From NCBI GenBank assembly GCA_020721065.1, contig DYNM01000019.1, positions 1-49,936 on the forward strand: a DNA stretch of 49,936 bases, in the 5' to 3' direction. Both the position numbers and the translations under genes were made by a program. Below the pieces are notes generated by a model. That model ran no database searches and had not been told where the DNA came from. It worked only from the letters and a program-made list of their open reading frames with translations. Below, one piece after another: positions 18,492 through 27,861 of the stretch. The DNA is from Thiocystis violascens. Its GTDB lineage: Bacteria > Pseudomonadota > Gammaproteobacteria > Chromatiales > Chromatiaceae. Each line of letters begins with the position of its first letter. The stretch's first letter is position 1.

Positions 18492-19301
18492 TCACCCCCC
18501 AAACAAACGGCTAAGAAAACCCTTCTTTTCCGCATGAAGGAAACGGTGCGGCACCTCGTCACCCAAATAACGCGCCACCATGTCGCTATACGCCTGCCCC
18601 GCGTCGCTCTCTCGATCCAAAATCACCGGCGTTCCCGAATTCGATGCCGTCAATACCGCCTTAGATTCTGGAATGATGCCCAGCAATTTGAGCGCGAGAA
18701 TCTCCTGCACATCGTCAACGCTCAACATTTCACCGTTTTGCACCCGCCCCGCGTCGTAGCGCGTCAACAGCAAAAACTCCCGAATCGGCTCCTCACTCAA
18801 CTCCGCCCGTCGCGACCGACTCGACAAAATTCCCAACATCCGGTCGGAATCGCGCACCGAGGAGACTTCAGGATTTGTGACCACAACGGCGTCATCCGCA
18901 AAATACATCGCCATCGTCGCACCGTGCTCAATACCGGCTGGCGAATCGCAAATCACAAAGTCATAACTCGCCGCCAACTCCTCCAGCACCCGCGCCACGC
19001 CTTCCTTCGTCAACGCATCCTTATCGCGGGTTTGCGACGCCGGCAACACATACAACAGATCGCAGCGTTTATCGCGGATTAACGCCTGCCCTAAATTCGC
19101 TTCGTTATTGATCACATTGATAAAATCGTAAACGACGCGCCGCTCGCAACCCATAATCAAATCCAGATTACGCAGCCCCACGTCAAAGTCGATCACCACC
19201 GTGCGTTTGCCTTTTTGCGCTAACCCCATCGCCAGCGAGGCAGCCGTGGTGGTTTTACCCACCCCACCCTTGCCCGAGGTAATCACGATAATTCTTGCCA
19301 A
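18492..19301 (-). CDS. minD: septum site-determining ATPase MinD
   Basis: A 269-aa deviant-Walker ATPase that recruits MinC to the membrane. It begins ARIIVITSGKGGVGKTTTAA, with signature Lys11 and the P-loop at 10-17. CDSPAGIEHGA is the Walker B/switch region. The C-terminal amphipathic helix is conserved as KKGFLSRLFGG. The start is a TTG at 19301, since no ATG fits; an upstream extension of 70 codons runs through the intergenic gap and is not homologous. The rare start codon may hold MinD levels down. Confidence 0.95.
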   Translation of the reverse strand: MARIIVITSGKGGVGKTTTAASLAMGLAQKGKRTVVIDFDVGLRNLDLIMGCERRVVYDFINVINNEANLGQALIRDKRCDLLYVLPASQTRDKDALTKEGVARVLEELAASYDFVICDSPAGIEHGATMAMYFADDAVVVTNPEVSSVRDSDRMLGILSSRSRRAELSEEPIREFLLLTRYDAGRVQNGEMLSVDDVQEILALKLLGIIPESKAVLTASNSGTPVILDRESDAGQAYSDMVARYLGDEVPHRFLHAEKKGFLSRLFGG

Positions 19302-19362
19302 GGTAGCCCCCAAACAATTGTTAAAGCGCGGACGACCGCGTTGAAAAATAAAGAAAAATAGC

Positions 19363-20148
19363 TTACAGCCGCTCAATCCGCAGAATTTTTTGCTCAAGAT
19401 AAATTTGTACCGGCAAGCCCTGCATCTCCGCCGGAATGTTCTCATTGACGCGATAATGACCCGCAATCGACACCAATTCTGCGCGGAGTTCTTGACAAAA
19501 AATCCGCGCATTCAAATTACCGTTCATCCCCGCCAACGCCCGCCCACGCAGCGCTCCATAAATATGGATATTGCCGTCAGCCATCAGCTCGGCACCGGAG
19601 CTGACTGCCGCAATGATCGACAAATCACCACCGGCGGCATACACCCGCTGCCCAGAGCGCACCGGACGACTGACCACCAGCGAACCCAGCGGCGGTTTAC
19701 GCGCTGGTGCCGGGGAGCGTGGACCCGTTCTCGCCGGAGGCAATCGCAACTCCTCGCTGTCAGCCTCAACTTCCGTCGCACTGGTTTTACTCGCCCGCAC
19801 ATAAGAATCCCGCAACAGCGCCAGCCCCAACGCCTCGGCCGCCTCGTTGTGCGCCGGAGTGCCGCCGCGCACTCCAAACGGAATCATCCCGTAACCGCGC
19901 AGCAGCCCAATTAACAACGGCAGATTTGTGACCGCCGCCGCGCCGTTGGCAGACTGACTTAAATCAATCACCAGCGGCATATTGTGAAAGAAATCAGGCG
20001 CTTGCTCAACTTTGGTGCTCAAATGCGCGGTGAGCGCCTCAAGGTCGTTTTCAAACACCCGCATGATCGGAAGCGTGAACCCCGAGGCTTTCAGCTCAAA
20101 TCCTTTCGTAATTGGCGCTGACGCGGCTTCAATCGCTGAACTGATCAT
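19363..20148 (-). CDS. minC: septum site-determining protein MinC
   Basis: A 261-aa inhibitor of FtsZ polymerisation. The N-terminal domain (about 15-110, FELKASGFTLPIMRV) is linked through a Pro/Arg-rich stretch to the C-terminal beta-helix domain (about 155-255) containing RSGQRVYAAGGDLSI, SGAELMADGNIHIYG and LRGRALAGMNG. GGAGAG precedes the ATG. First gene of minCDE; minD follows after 61 bases. Confidence 0.95.
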   Translation of the reverse strand: MISSAIEAASAPITKGFELKASGFTLPIMRVFENDLEALTAHLSTKVEQAPDFFHNMPLVIDLSQSANGAAAVTNLPLLIGLLRGYGMIPFGVRGGTPAHNEAAEALGLALLRDSYVRASKTSATEVEADSEELRLPPARTGPRSPAPARKPPLGSLVVSRPVRSGQRVYAAGGDLSIIAAVSSGAELMADGNIHIYGALRGRALAGMNGNLNARIFCQELRAELVSIAGHYRVNENIPAEMQGLPVQIYLEQKILRIERL

Positions 20149-20213
20149 TGCCTAACTCTCCAGAAATCCTTGCCAACTCAAATAAACATGGCGGTCACGC
20201 TCCGCCAACACCG

Positions 20214-20558
20214 CTAACCCGGCGGCCAATTCAGGGGTCGCCCGCCAAGCACATGCAGATGCAGGTGATAAACCGTCTGACCTGCGCCAGCATTGCAATT
20301 GATCACCGTGCGATAACCGCTCTCGGCGATGCCTTCCTGCGCTGCGACCTGCGCTGCCACCAACAACAGCTTGCCCAACAGCGCCGCATGTTCCGGCAGC
20401 GCCGAGTTGAGCGTTGACAACGGCTGGCGCGGAATCACCAAAAAATGCACCGGCGCTTGTGGGCTGACGTCCCGAAACGCGACCACTTCTGCGTCCGCGT
20501 ACAAAATATCAGCCGGAATCTCACCGCTGGCGATTTTGCTAAATAACGTGCTTGACAT
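20214..20558 (-). CDS. hinT: HIT-family nucleotide hydrolase (HinT-like)
   Basis: A 114-aa histidine-triad protein. The family start SSTLFSKIASGEIPADILY and the active-site triad HLHLHVLGG are clear. HinT enzymes hydrolyse purine nucleoside phosphoramidates and aminoacyl-adenylates. The ATG at 20558 is chosen; a GTG three codons upstream is possible. It lies between ybaB and minC in one minus-strand run. Confidence 0.93.
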   Translation of the reverse strand: MSSTLFSKIASGEIPADILYADAEVVAFRDVSPQAPVHFLVIPRQPLSTLNSALPEHAALLGKLLLVAAQVAAQEGIAESGYRTVINCNAGAGQTVYHLHLHVLGGRPLNWPPG

Positions 20559-20571
20559 GCGCAGCACCCAC

Positions 20572-20898
20572 TTAAAACGGCAGTTTGAAGCCGGGCGGCA
20601 ACGGCATCCCGGCGGTCAATTCCGCCATATTTTCCTTCACCTTTTCCGCCACCCGCTGCACCGCCGCGTTGGTCGCCGCCACAATCAAATCCTCCAACAT
20701 CTCCTTGTCATCACCACCCAACAGCGACGGATCAATCTCCACCCGTTTCATCTGATGCTGACCGGTCATCGTCACCCGCACCATGCCGCCACCAGCCTCG
20801 CCAATCACCTCTTCTGCCGCCAGCCGCGCCTGCGTCTGCTGCATTTCTTCCTGCATTTTCTGCGCTTGCTTTAACAATCCACCCAATGCTTTCATCAT
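20572..20898 (-). CDS. ybaB: YbaB/EbfC nucleoid-associated protein
   Basis: A 108-aa DNA-binding protein. The N-terminal coiled helix ([20 protein letters not shown]) leads to [21 protein letters not shown] and a C-terminal helix, ending in the conserved glycine-rich [15 protein letters not shown]. It follows dnaX, as in most bacteria. The usual third gene, recR, is not next in line; hinT is. GAGG precedes the tandem ATG codons. Confidence 0.95.
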   Translation of the reverse strand: MMKALGGLLKQAQKMQEEMQQTQARLAAEEVIGEAGGGMVRVTMTGQHQMKRVEIDPSLLGGDDKEMLEDLIVAATNAAVQRVAEKVKENMAELTAGMPLPPGFKLPF

Positions 20899-20941
20899 CT
20901 AACCTCTTAATAAACAACCATTAAATTGCACAAGTGCTGGC

Positions 20942-22621
20942 TCAATCGTCCAGCGGTTGAATGCTATCAGGCACCCATTGCGCCTCAAATTTTTCCCGCA
21001 TCTGCTTCACCAGCGGATCAGTGTTTAACAATTCCACCGCCGCCTGTTGCCGCACATCCAGCTCCCGCTTCTGCGTTTGCGCAAGCGTCTCCTCCGGCAA
21101 CGTGCCCACTTTCAGCGCCAGCTTCACCGCCGTACCCAACGCCTGCTCCAACGCCTGCCGCAACAGCTCTTCAGACCCCGGATTGCGCAAGCTGCGCATT
21201 GACGGGTCAAGAATCAACGTCAACTGCCCATTTGCCCATTCAGAAAACACGCAATGCTGCGCGATCTGCGCCGGAATGCCCCGCAGCGCCAGTCGCGCTG
21301 CCAGTTGCCGCCAATCGTTGGTACACGTCAATGAGACCTCGCCCGCCGCCGGAGCTGATGGCGCATCTTCCCAAGGTGGCACACCCGCTGGCGCAGTTGG
21401 CGCAGTCGCAACTGGCGCAATGGCAACTGGCGCGGGCACTGCGTACAGTGACGGCGCGGGACGAGCGGGTGGCGCAGTCAGCGGCGCGACCGGTGCGGCA
21501 GCAGGTCGTGCTGGCGCTGCGGCTTGACCGAAATCCGCTGCTGGACGAAATGCCAGCGCCCGCAGCAAAACCATTTCAAAGCCCGCTCGCGGATCGGGAG
21601 CCAGTGGCAAATCGCGCTGACCAGTCAATGCCACTTGATAATAAAGTTGAATATCTTCGGCTGGGATCGCTGCCGCCAGCGCCGTCAATCGCGCTTGATC
21701 GGGATCATCAGCCGCCACGCTGCTCGGCACCTGCTGCACCAGCGCCAGCCGATGTAACAGCCCAATCAACTCGCGCAGCAATTCCTCAAAATCCGGCGTT
21801 AGCGCCGCTACTCGTTCAATCTCAGCCAGCAACTGTGCGCCATTCGCGGCCGCCAGCGCGTCAAGTAGATTGAGCACCAAATCGCCGCTGACGGTGCCGA
21901 GCATCGTCCGCACTTCATTTTCCAACACGCGCCCGCCGCCAAATGCAATCGCTTGATCGAGCAGGCTTAAACCGTCGCGCATACTGCCGTCTGCTGCTCG
22001 CGCCAGCAGCGGCAACGCAGCAGGCGCAAATTCCAAGCCTTCCGTCGTCAACACATGGCGCAGGCGCTCGGCGATTTCACCGGGTAACAGCCGCCGCAGA
22101 TTGAATTGCAAACAGCGCGATAACACCGTCACCGGCACCTTTTGCGGATCGGTGGTCGCCAGCAAAAACTTCACATGCGGCGGCGGTTCTTCCAACGTTT
22201 TCAACAGCGCGTTGAAGCTGGCGGTCGAAAACATGTGTACCTCGTCAATCAAGTACACCTTGAACCGCGCTCGTGCTGGCGCATACGGCACGTTATCCAG
22301 CAGTTCGCGGGTTTGATCGACCTTGGTACGCGAGGCGGCGTCCACTTCGAGTAAATCAACGAAGCGTCCGCTGTCGATTTCGCGGCAGGCAGAACAGACT
22401 CCGCACGGCTTGGAACTGATGCCCTGTTCGCAGTTGAGCGCCTTGGACAAAATCCGCGCCAGCGTGGTTTTACCGACGCCGCGAGTGCCGGTGAATAAAT
22501 AGGCGTGGTGCAATTGATCGCGGTCAAGCGCGTTCGAGAGCGCCTGCACAACGTGCTGCTGTCCGACCAGATCGTCGAACGCTTTGGGACGCCATTTGCG
22601 AGCGAGTACCTGATAAGACAT
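20942..22621 (-). CDS. dnaX: DNA polymerase III subunit gamma/tau
   Basis: A 559-aa clamp-loader ATPase. It starts MSYQVLARKWRPKAFDDLVG; the P-loop is GTRGVGKTTLAR, the zinc module has four Cys (CEQGISSKPCGVCSAC), and Walker B is LIDEVHMF, with sensor segments LLATTDPQKVPVTVLSRC. After residue 365 comes an Ala/Pro-rich linker of about 80 residues, then a tau-type C-terminal domain. I saw no run of A suited to programmed frameshifting, so a separate gamma form is not evident. The in-frame start 14 codons upstream does not match the family. Confidence 0.95.
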   Translation of the reverse strand: MSYQVLARKWRPKAFDDLVGQQHVVQALSNALDRDQLHHAYLFTGTRGVGKTTLARILSKALNCEQGISSKPCGVCSACREIDSGRFVDLLEVDAASRTKVDQTRELLDNVPYAPARARFKVYLIDEVHMFSTASFNALLKTLEEPPPHVKFLLATTDPQKVPVTVLSRCLQFNLRRLLPGEIAERLRHVLTTEGLEFAPAALPLLARAADGSMRDGLSLLDQAIAFGGGRVLENEVRTMLGTVSGDLVLNLLDALAAANGAQLLAEIERVAALTPDFEELLRELIGLLHRLALVQQVPSSVAADDPDQARLTALAAAIPAEDIQLYYQVALTGQRDLPLAPDPRAGFEMVLLRALAFRPAADFGQAAAPARPAAAPVAPLTAPPARPAPSLYAVPAPVAIAPVATAPTAPAGVPPWEDAPSAPAAGEVSLTCTNDWRQLAARLALRGIPAQIAQHCVFSEWANGQLTLILDPSMRSLRNPGSEELLRQALEQALGTAVKLALKVGTLPEETLAQTQKRELDVRQQAAVELLNTDPLVKQMREKFEAQWVPDSIQPLDD

Positions 22622-22669
22622 GCGTCTGAAAGCAACCGATTTAGTGAATAATGAGGCGTTCAAGTGTAA

Positions 22670-22734
22670 CAGTTGTCAGTTGTCAGTTTGCAGTTGTCAG
22701 AAAGCAGCGCGTTGTGACTGACAACTGACAACTT
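22670..22734. repeat. MITE-like element, core copy 5
   Basis: Only the core is present: AGTTGTCAGTTGTCAGT then TTGCAGTTGTCAG, opposed by GACTGACAACTGACAACT. The arms can fold into a hairpin of about 17 bp. It lies between the divergent dnaX and lolC starts. The family's outer ends are absent. Confidence 0.6.
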
Positions 22735-22804
22735 AATTCACCCAAGCGCGTCCCTCCAACCAACCAACACAATCCATCCTGACTGGTCAACACACCCCGC
22801 AGCT

Positions 22805-24052
22805 ATGTTTCATCCCATCCCATTGTTTATCGGCCTGCGCTACACCCGCGCCAAACGCCGCAATCATTTCATCTCCTTTATTTCCGGCACTTCAATGGTC
22901 GGCATCACGCTGGGCATCATCGCCTTGATTGTGGTGTTGTCGGTGATGAATGGTTTTCACAAGGAAATTCAACACCGCATCCTCAGCATGGCGTCCCACG
23001 CGACGTTGAGCGATCCCTACGCCGGCATGGCGAATTGGCAGGAAGTGCTCGCGCAGGTGCGGGCTCATGCTGACGTGGTCGGCGCTGCGCCGTTTGTGGA
23101 AGTGCAGGGAATGCTGGTCAACGGCGCAGCCGTCAGCGGGGCGCTGATTCGCGGCATCATTCCGACGGAAGAAGATCAGGTCGCCGAGCTGCGCTCGCAA
23201 ATGGTGACTGGCTCAATTGACGAGTTAGTCGCCGGTGAATTTCGGATCATTTTGGGGCGCGATCTCGCCGACTATCTCGGCGTGGCAGTGGGCGACAAGG
23301 TGACGGTGGTGTCGCCGCAAGTCAGCTCCACGCCCGTCGGCATCATGCCGCGCTTAAAACGCTTCACCGTCAGCGGCGTGTTCTCGGTCGGCATGGCGGA
23401 TTACGACCGCAACGCCGCCTACATTCAAATGGATGACGCCGCGAAATTGCTGAATCTCGGCACGGCAGTCTCTGGAGTGCGGCTGAAATTAACCGACATG
23501 TGGGAAGCGCCGCGCTTGGCACGCGAGATCGCCTATGACCTCGGCGGCACCTATCGGCTGCTGGATTGGACGCAGGTTCACAGCAATTTCTTCAGTGCGT
23601 TGGCGATGGAGAAACGGATGATGAGCATCATCCTGTTCCTGATTGTCGCCGTTGCTGCGTTCAATATCGTGTCTACGCTGGTGATGGTCGTCACTGATAA
23701 ACAAGCCGACATCGCCGTTTTGCGGACGCTGGGTTTGTCGCCAGCGCGAGTGATGGCAGTCTTTGTTGTGCAGGGCACCGCCATTGGCGTGATCGGCACC
23801 TTGTTGGGAATGATGCTGGGCGTGGTGCTGGCGCTGAATGTTGAGGCGGTGGTGGGCGCGATTGAGCAGACGTTTGGCATTCATTTTCTTGATCCGACGA
23901 TTTATTACATCAGCGCCCTGCCTTCTGATGTGCATGTGGCTGATGTGCTGTGGATCGGCGGCGGAGCCTTTGTGATGTCAGTATTGGCGACGCTGTATCC
24001 GGCATGGCGGGCGGCGCAAACCCAACCAGCAGAGGCGCTGCGTTATGAGTAA
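22805..24052 (+). CDS. lolC: lipoprotein-releasing ABC permease (LolC/LolE family)
   Basis: A 415-aa inner-membrane permease that, with LolD, releases lipoproteins from the inner membrane to LolA. It starts with the family phrase [28 protein letters not shown]1 is at about 25-47; a large periplasmic domain follows (about 48-270); three TM segments lie near 275-300, 320-350 and 380-400. Only one permease gene is present next to lolD, so it may act as a homodimer (LolF type) or partner with a copy elsewhere. Confidence 0.92.
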   Translation: MFHPIPLFIGLRYTRAKRRNHFISFISGTSMVGITLGIIALIVVLSVMNGFHKEIQHRILSMASHATLSDPYAGMANWQEVLAQVRAHADVVGAAPFVEVQGMLVNGAAVSGALIRGIIPTEEDQVAELRSQMVTGSIDELVAGEFRIILGRDLADYLGVAVGDKVTVVSPQVSSTPVGIMPRLKRFTVSGVFSVGMADYDRNAAYIQMDDAAKLLNLGTAVSGVRLKLTDMWEAPRLAREIAYDLGGTYRLLDWTQVHSNFFSALAMEKRMMSIILFLIVAVAAFNIVSTLVMVVTDKQADIAVLRTLGLSPARVMAVFVVQGTAIGVIGTLLGMMLGVVLALNVEAVVGAIEQTFGIHFLDPTIYYISALPSDVHVADVLWIGGGAFVMSVLATLYPAWRAAQTQPAEALRYE

Positions 24053-24734
24053 CGAATTGGTGTTAGACGTGCGGGAGCTGGTGAAAACCTTTCATCAAGG
24101 CCCGCAAACGGTCACGGTGCTGCGCGGCGTGACGTTCAGCGTCGGACGCGGCGAGCGCATCGCCATCATCGGCGCGTCCGGTTCTGGCAAAAGTACCTTG
24201 CTGCACTGCGTCGGCGGTTTAGATCGTCCCACCAGCGGCAGCGTGTGCTGGCTCGGCACCGATATCAGCCGGTTGTCGGAAACGCAGCGCGGGCAGCGCC
24301 GCAATCAACAGCTTGGTTTTGTTTATCAATTTCATCACCTGCTGCCGGAATTCACCGCGCTGGAAAATGTGGCATTGCCGCTGTTGATTGGCGGCGCGAG
24401 TGCGGACAAGGCGCTGGCGCTGGCGACGGATTTGTTGACGCGAGTGGGGCTGGCGCAGCGGCAATCTCATAAACCCGGCGAATTGTCGGGCGGCGAGCGC
24501 CAACGCGCAGCGGTGGCACGGGCGCTGGTGACGCATCCGGCGTGTTTGCTGGCAGATGAACCGACCGGCAATCTGGATCGAATGACTGCCGGGAGCGTTT
24601 ATGAGCTGATGTTGGAATTGAACCGCGATCTCGGCACCAGTTTGGTGATCGTGACGCACGATCCCGAGTTGGCAGCGCGGATGGATCAAATTTGGCGTTT
24701 AGATGACGGAGTGTTGACGCGAGCGGGAGCGTAA
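24045..24734 (+). CDS. lolD: lipoprotein-releasing ABC ATPase LolD
   Basis: A 229-aa ATPase. Walker A is GASGSGKST, the signature is [15 protein letters not shown] and Walker B is [12 protein letters not shown]; the MacB/LolD-type Q-loop [18 protein letters not shown] is clear. It starts inside the end of lolC (8-bp overlap), so the pair is translationally coupled. The last 49 bases overlap the convergent DUF2062 gene. Confidence 0.95.
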   Translation: MSNELVLDVRELVKTFHQGPQTVTVLRGVTFSVGRGERIAIIGASGSGKSTLLHCVGGLDRPTSGSVCWLGTDISRLSETQRGQRRNQQLGFVYQFHHLLPEFTALENVALPLLIGGASADKALALATDLLTRVGLAQRQSHKPGELSGGERQRAAVARALVTHPACLLADEPTGNLDRMTAGSVYELMLELNRDLGTSLVIVTHDPELAARMDQIWRLDDGVLTRAGA

Positions 24735-25234
24735 CGCTGTTTGCGCTTATAAATGCGGTGAACCAGCATCCAGCGCCAAATCGCTTGCACCGTGAGATAA
24801 CCAAGCAACGCGCTGACAACACCACAAATCAGGCTGCCGAGCACCAACGGCTCAATCACGCCGAGCCAGTTGTGCCAATCGAGCCAGAAATGCACGTTAA
24901 AGCCTTCCGCTTGTAATCCCAGCAACCAGCAGCCGATGACGTAGGCGACATAAAACATCGGCGGGCTGGTGACGGGATTTGTGACCCACACCAGCGCGAC
25001 GGAAATCGGCAAATTGACCCGCACCACAATTGCCAAACCAGCAGCGATGAGCGACTGCATCGGAATGGTCAAAAACATCGTAAATAGCCCAATCGCCACT
25101 GCGCCCGGCACGGAACGCCGATTGAGATGCCAGAGATTGGGATCGTGCAGCAGCTTCCCGAATAATTCCGTCAACCGCGCATTGTCCCGAATATCTTTGG
25201 GCGTGGGCGTCACCCGCTGTAACCATTTCTTCAC
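24686..25234 (-). CDS. DUF2062 family membrane protein
   Basis: A 182-aa protein with the DUF2062 pattern: a basic N-terminus, then about three hydrophobic segments (48-70, 75-110, 128-155) and the conserved [18 protein letters not shown]. Function unknown; members sit near lipoprotein export or competence genes. The start is a GTG at 25234 with GGTGGA upstream. Its 3' end overlaps lolD by 49 bases in opposite orientation, in line with the basic unconserved tail. Confidence 0.8.
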   Translation of the reverse strand: MKKWLQRVTPTPKDIRDNARLTELFGKLLHDPNLWHLNRRSVPGAVAIGLFTMFLTIPMQSLIAAGLAIVVRVNLPISVALVWVTNPVTSPPMFYVAYVIGCWLLGLQAEGFNVHFWLDWHNWLGVIEPLVLGSLICGVVSALLGYLTVQAIWRWMLVHRIYKRKQRYAPARVNTPSSKRQI

Positions 25235-25288
25235 GTTGAAATTCCACCTATTTTTGTATCAAACGCTGGCGATCATTATAACAATCGC

Positions 25289-27727
25289 TTGCCCTGCGAC
25301 GCGGCTGCCGTGCCACCACTGACACTCATCCCGGCGGGAATCGCCTGCACTGCCGGAATTGCCGCGTTTTATTTGTTTCCAGAATGGACGTTGCCTTCGA
25401 CGTTGGCGGAAGCACCGAGTTGGCTAATGCTACTGGCGGTGCTGATTGTTGGATTGAAATTCCCCCCTTTGAAAAAGACACATCAAAGCCCCCCTTTGGA
25501 AAAGACACATCAAAGCCCCCCTTTGGAAAAGGGGGGTTGGGGGGATTTATCAATAGGCAGTTGGCGGGATTTCAGAACATTTCTCATCATCCCACTGCTG
25601 GCGCTCCTCGGCTTCAGTTGGGCGCAGTATCAAGTCAGCGATGTATTGCATCATCCTTTTCCCGCCGTCCTGACCCGCGCTCCGCTGCTGCTGGACGGGC
25701 ACATCGCCTCCATTCCGGTCATCACCAATTACGGCACCCGTTTCCAATTCGATGTCAGCGCCGCCACGCACGACGGACAACCGCTGCCGTTCACCGGGCG
25801 CGTGCGGCTGACGTGGTATCAAGCCGCGCCAGCACTCGCAGTTGGCGAGCGTTGGCGCTTGCCGGTGCGCCTCAAACCGCCTCACAGCACCGCCAATCCC
25901 GGCGGACGCGACGGCGAGCGCACCTTGTTTGAACGCGGCATCAAAGCCACCGGCTCTGTGCGAGCTGGCGGCGAACGGCTGGCTGCCAACGCGGGCAGTT
26001 ATTGGCTGCAACGCTGGCGGCAACAGATCGCAGCGCATCTCACGCAGACAGCGGGCGCGACCGATCCTCGCGGCATGATGATCGCGCTGGTGCTCGGCGA
26101 AACCGGCAGCTTGACGACAGCGGATTGGGACGCGCTGACCCGCACCGGCACCAGCCATCTGATCGCCATTTCTGGCTTCAATCTCGGCATGATCGCAGTC
26201 GTCGTGATTGGCGCGACGCGCTGGCTGTGGCGACGCAGTGCGTGGTTGATGCAGCAATTGGCGACGCCTCGCGCCAGCGCGGTGGTGGGCATGATCGGCG
26301 CGGTGGGATATGCCGGATTAGCGGGATTTTCGATCTCCACTCAACGCGCACTCATCATGTTGCTGGTGATACTCAGCGCCCAGTTTTGGCAACGGACGTT
26401 GCGCCCATATCACGCGCTGGCGTTGGCATGGATTGGCGTGGTGCTGTTTGATTCTACTGCAATGATTTCATTCGGCTTCTGGCTGTCATTTGGCGCAGTC
26501 GCGCTGTTGCTTTTTCATCTCGGTCAGCGCCTGCCGCGCCGCGATTTGTGGACGCAAATCGGACGGGCGCAGTGGGCGGTGACGTTGGGATTATTACCGT
26601 TGCTGCTGGCGCTGTTTGGGCAGGTGTCGCTGATTGCACCGCTGGTGAATGTGATCGCAGTGCCGCTGTTTAGCCTGCTGCTGCCGCTGGCGTTGAGCGT
26701 CAGCGCGTTGAGCGTGATTCCGGCAGCAACCGCACCGCTGCGCTGGACGGCGCAGTTGCTGAATAGCGGGATGGACGGTTTGACGTGGCTGGCGCAGTGG
26801 TCAGAGATCGCAGTGACGCTGCCGCCGTTGCCGAATTGGGTGCTGGCAGCAGCGACGTTGGGCGCTGTGTTGCTGCTGGCACCTCGCGGTTTGCCGGGAC
26901 GCTGGTTGGGCGTGATTTTGCTGGTGCCGGTGCTGACGACGCGCCCGCCGCAGCCAGCGTGGGGTGAGGTGTGGGTGACGGTGTTGGATGTCGGGCAAGG
27001 ATTAGCGGTGGTGGCGCAGACGGCGGCAGGAACGCTGGTGTTTGATGCCGGGCCGGGCAGCAGTGACGGTTACAGCGCCGGCAGCGCAGTCGTTGCGCCA
27101 TTTGTGCTGGCGCAGGGCATCACGCAGGTGGAGCGGGTGCTCATCAGCCACGCCGATCAAGATCACGCGGGTGGTTTGGTGGCGCTGGCGCGGCGGGTGA
27201 AGTTGATGCAGGTGCAAAGTGGCGAGCCGCAGCGGTTGCAATTTCCCGGCGCGACGCGCTGCGCAGCCGGTGAGCAGTGGCAGTGGGCGGGCGTGAGTTT
27301 TCAGGTGCTGCATCCGGCAGCGACGGCGGCGGAAGTCGGCAACAATTCGTCGTGCGTGGTGCGGATTGAAACCGGCGGGCGTTCGCTGCTGCTGACGGGC
27401 GATGCGGATCAGCGGATTGAGCGGGAATTGGTGGCGCAAGTGGGCACGGCGCTGCGCAGTACGGTGTTGATTGCGGGTCATCACGGCAGCAATACCTCAA
27501 CGGGTGCGGCATTTCTTAACGCGGTTGCGCCCAATTGGGTTTTATTTTCAGCCGGGTTTGCTAATCATTTTAATTTTCCGACTAAAAAAGTGCAGGAACG
27601 AATCGCGGCGCGTGGAATTCAAACGTTAAATACGGCGACTGCTGGTGCAATTCAATTCCGCTTTAATGCAAATGGGCAATTTGAATTGCCGAGCGGCTGG
27701 CGCGAGAAAATACGGCGGCGGTGGTGA
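25289..27727 (+). CDS. comEC: ComEC/Rec2 DNA uptake channel, with in-frame repeat insertion
   Basis: An 812-aa polytopic membrane protein that forms the inner-membrane channel for transforming DNA. Domains in order: N-terminal TM pair plus DUF4131 (about 1-210), the Competence TM domain (about 240-510, with RTGTSHLIAISGFNLGMIAV), and a C-terminal metallo-beta-lactamase-like domain (about 555-790, with ISHADQDHAGG and AGHHGSNTST). Residues about 59-88 are encoded by a C/G-run repeat and read as nine-residue PPLxKTHQS units; this insertion is foreign to the family but keeps frame. The start is uncertain: TTG at 25289 or GTG at 25310. Confidence 0.92.
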   Translation: MPCDAAAVPPLTLIPAGIACTAGIAAFYLFPEWTLPSTLAEAPSWLMLLAVLIVGLKFPPLKKTHQSPPLEKTHQSPPLEKGGWGDLSIGSWRDFRTFLIIPLLALLGFSWAQYQVSDVLHHPFPAVLTRAPLLLDGHIASIPVITNYGTRFQFDVSAATHDGQPLPFTGRVRLTWYQAAPALAVGERWRLPVRLKPPHSTANPGGRDGERTLFERGIKATGSVRAGGERLAANAGSYWLQRWRQQIAAHLTQTAGATDPRGMMIALVLGETGSLTTADWDALTRTGTSHLIAISGFNLGMIAVVVIGATRWLWRRSAWLMQQLATPRASAVVGMIGAVGYAGLAGFSISTQRALIMLLVILSAQFWQRTLRPYHALALAWIGVVLFDSTAMISFGFWLSFGAVALLLFHLGQRLPRRDLWTQIGRAQWAVTLGLLPLLLALFGQVSLIAPLVNVIAVPLFSLLLPLALSVSALSVIPAATAPLRWTAQLLNSGMDGLTWLAQWSEIAVTLPPLPNWVLAAATLGAVLLLAPRGLPGRWLGVILLVPVLTTRPPQPAWGEVWVTVLDVGQGLAVVAQTAAGTLVFDAGPGSSDGYSAGSAVVAPFVLAQGITQVERVLISHADQDHAGGLVALARRVKLMQVQSGEPQRLQFPGATRCAAGEQWQWAGVSFQVLHPAATAAEVGNNSSCVVRIETGGRSLLLTGDADQRIERELVAQVGTALRSTVLIAGHHGSNTSTGAAFLNAVAPNWVLFSAGFANHFNFPTKKVQERIAARGIQTLNTATAGAIQFRFNANGQFELPSGWREKIRRRW
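25462..25553. repeat. C/G-run palindromic repeat inside comEC
   Basis: Two tandem 27-base units (25462-25488 and 25489-25515), differing at one base, begin CCCCCCTTTG and end ACACATCAAAG. A partial third unit (25516-25530) runs into GGGGGGTTGGGGGG then ATTTATCAA. CCCCCCTTT and AAAGGGGGG form a hairpin. The last part nearly repeats 27811-27837 downstream of comEC. The unit is nine codons long, so frame is preserved. Confidence 0.85.
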
Positions 27728-27759
27728 GTTGATTTGATTTTAATTAACTGCCTTATCTC

Positions 27760-27837
27760 AAATCCCACCAACCCCCCTTTTTCAAAGGGGGGCTTTTTCT
27801 CCCCCTTTGAAAAAGGGGGCTGGGGGGATTTATCAAA
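27760..27837. repeat. C/G-run palindrome after comEC
   Basis: A long inverted repeat: AAATCCC at 27760 pairs with GGGATTT ending 27831. Nested inside are two smaller hairpins, CCCCCCTTTTTCAAAGGGGGG and CCCCCTTTGAAAAAGGGGG, separated by CTTTTTCT. It fills the gap between the convergent comEC and cobS and may serve as a two-way terminator. It belongs to the same family as the insert inside comEC. Confidence 0.85.
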
Positions 27838-27861
27838 GGAAGATTTTTAATTGCGCATTTT

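Noticed and set aside
19302..19511. 70-codon N-terminal extension of minD
   Set aside because: It runs through the minC-minD gap into minC with no homology; the TTG at 19301 gives the standard MinD start.
20926..21873. Long plus-strand frame of 315 codons opposite dnaX
   Set aside because: It is antisense to the well-conserved dnaX gene, rich in Pro/Ala/Ser, and matches no family.
20942..22621. Programmed frameshift in dnaX for a gamma subunit
   Set aside because: No slippery A-run with downstream structure was found on the coding strand.
25462..25530. Tandem 27-base units that could be mistaken for a CRISPR array
   Set aside because: The units are directly adjacent with no spacers, lie inside the comEC frame, and no cas gene is near.
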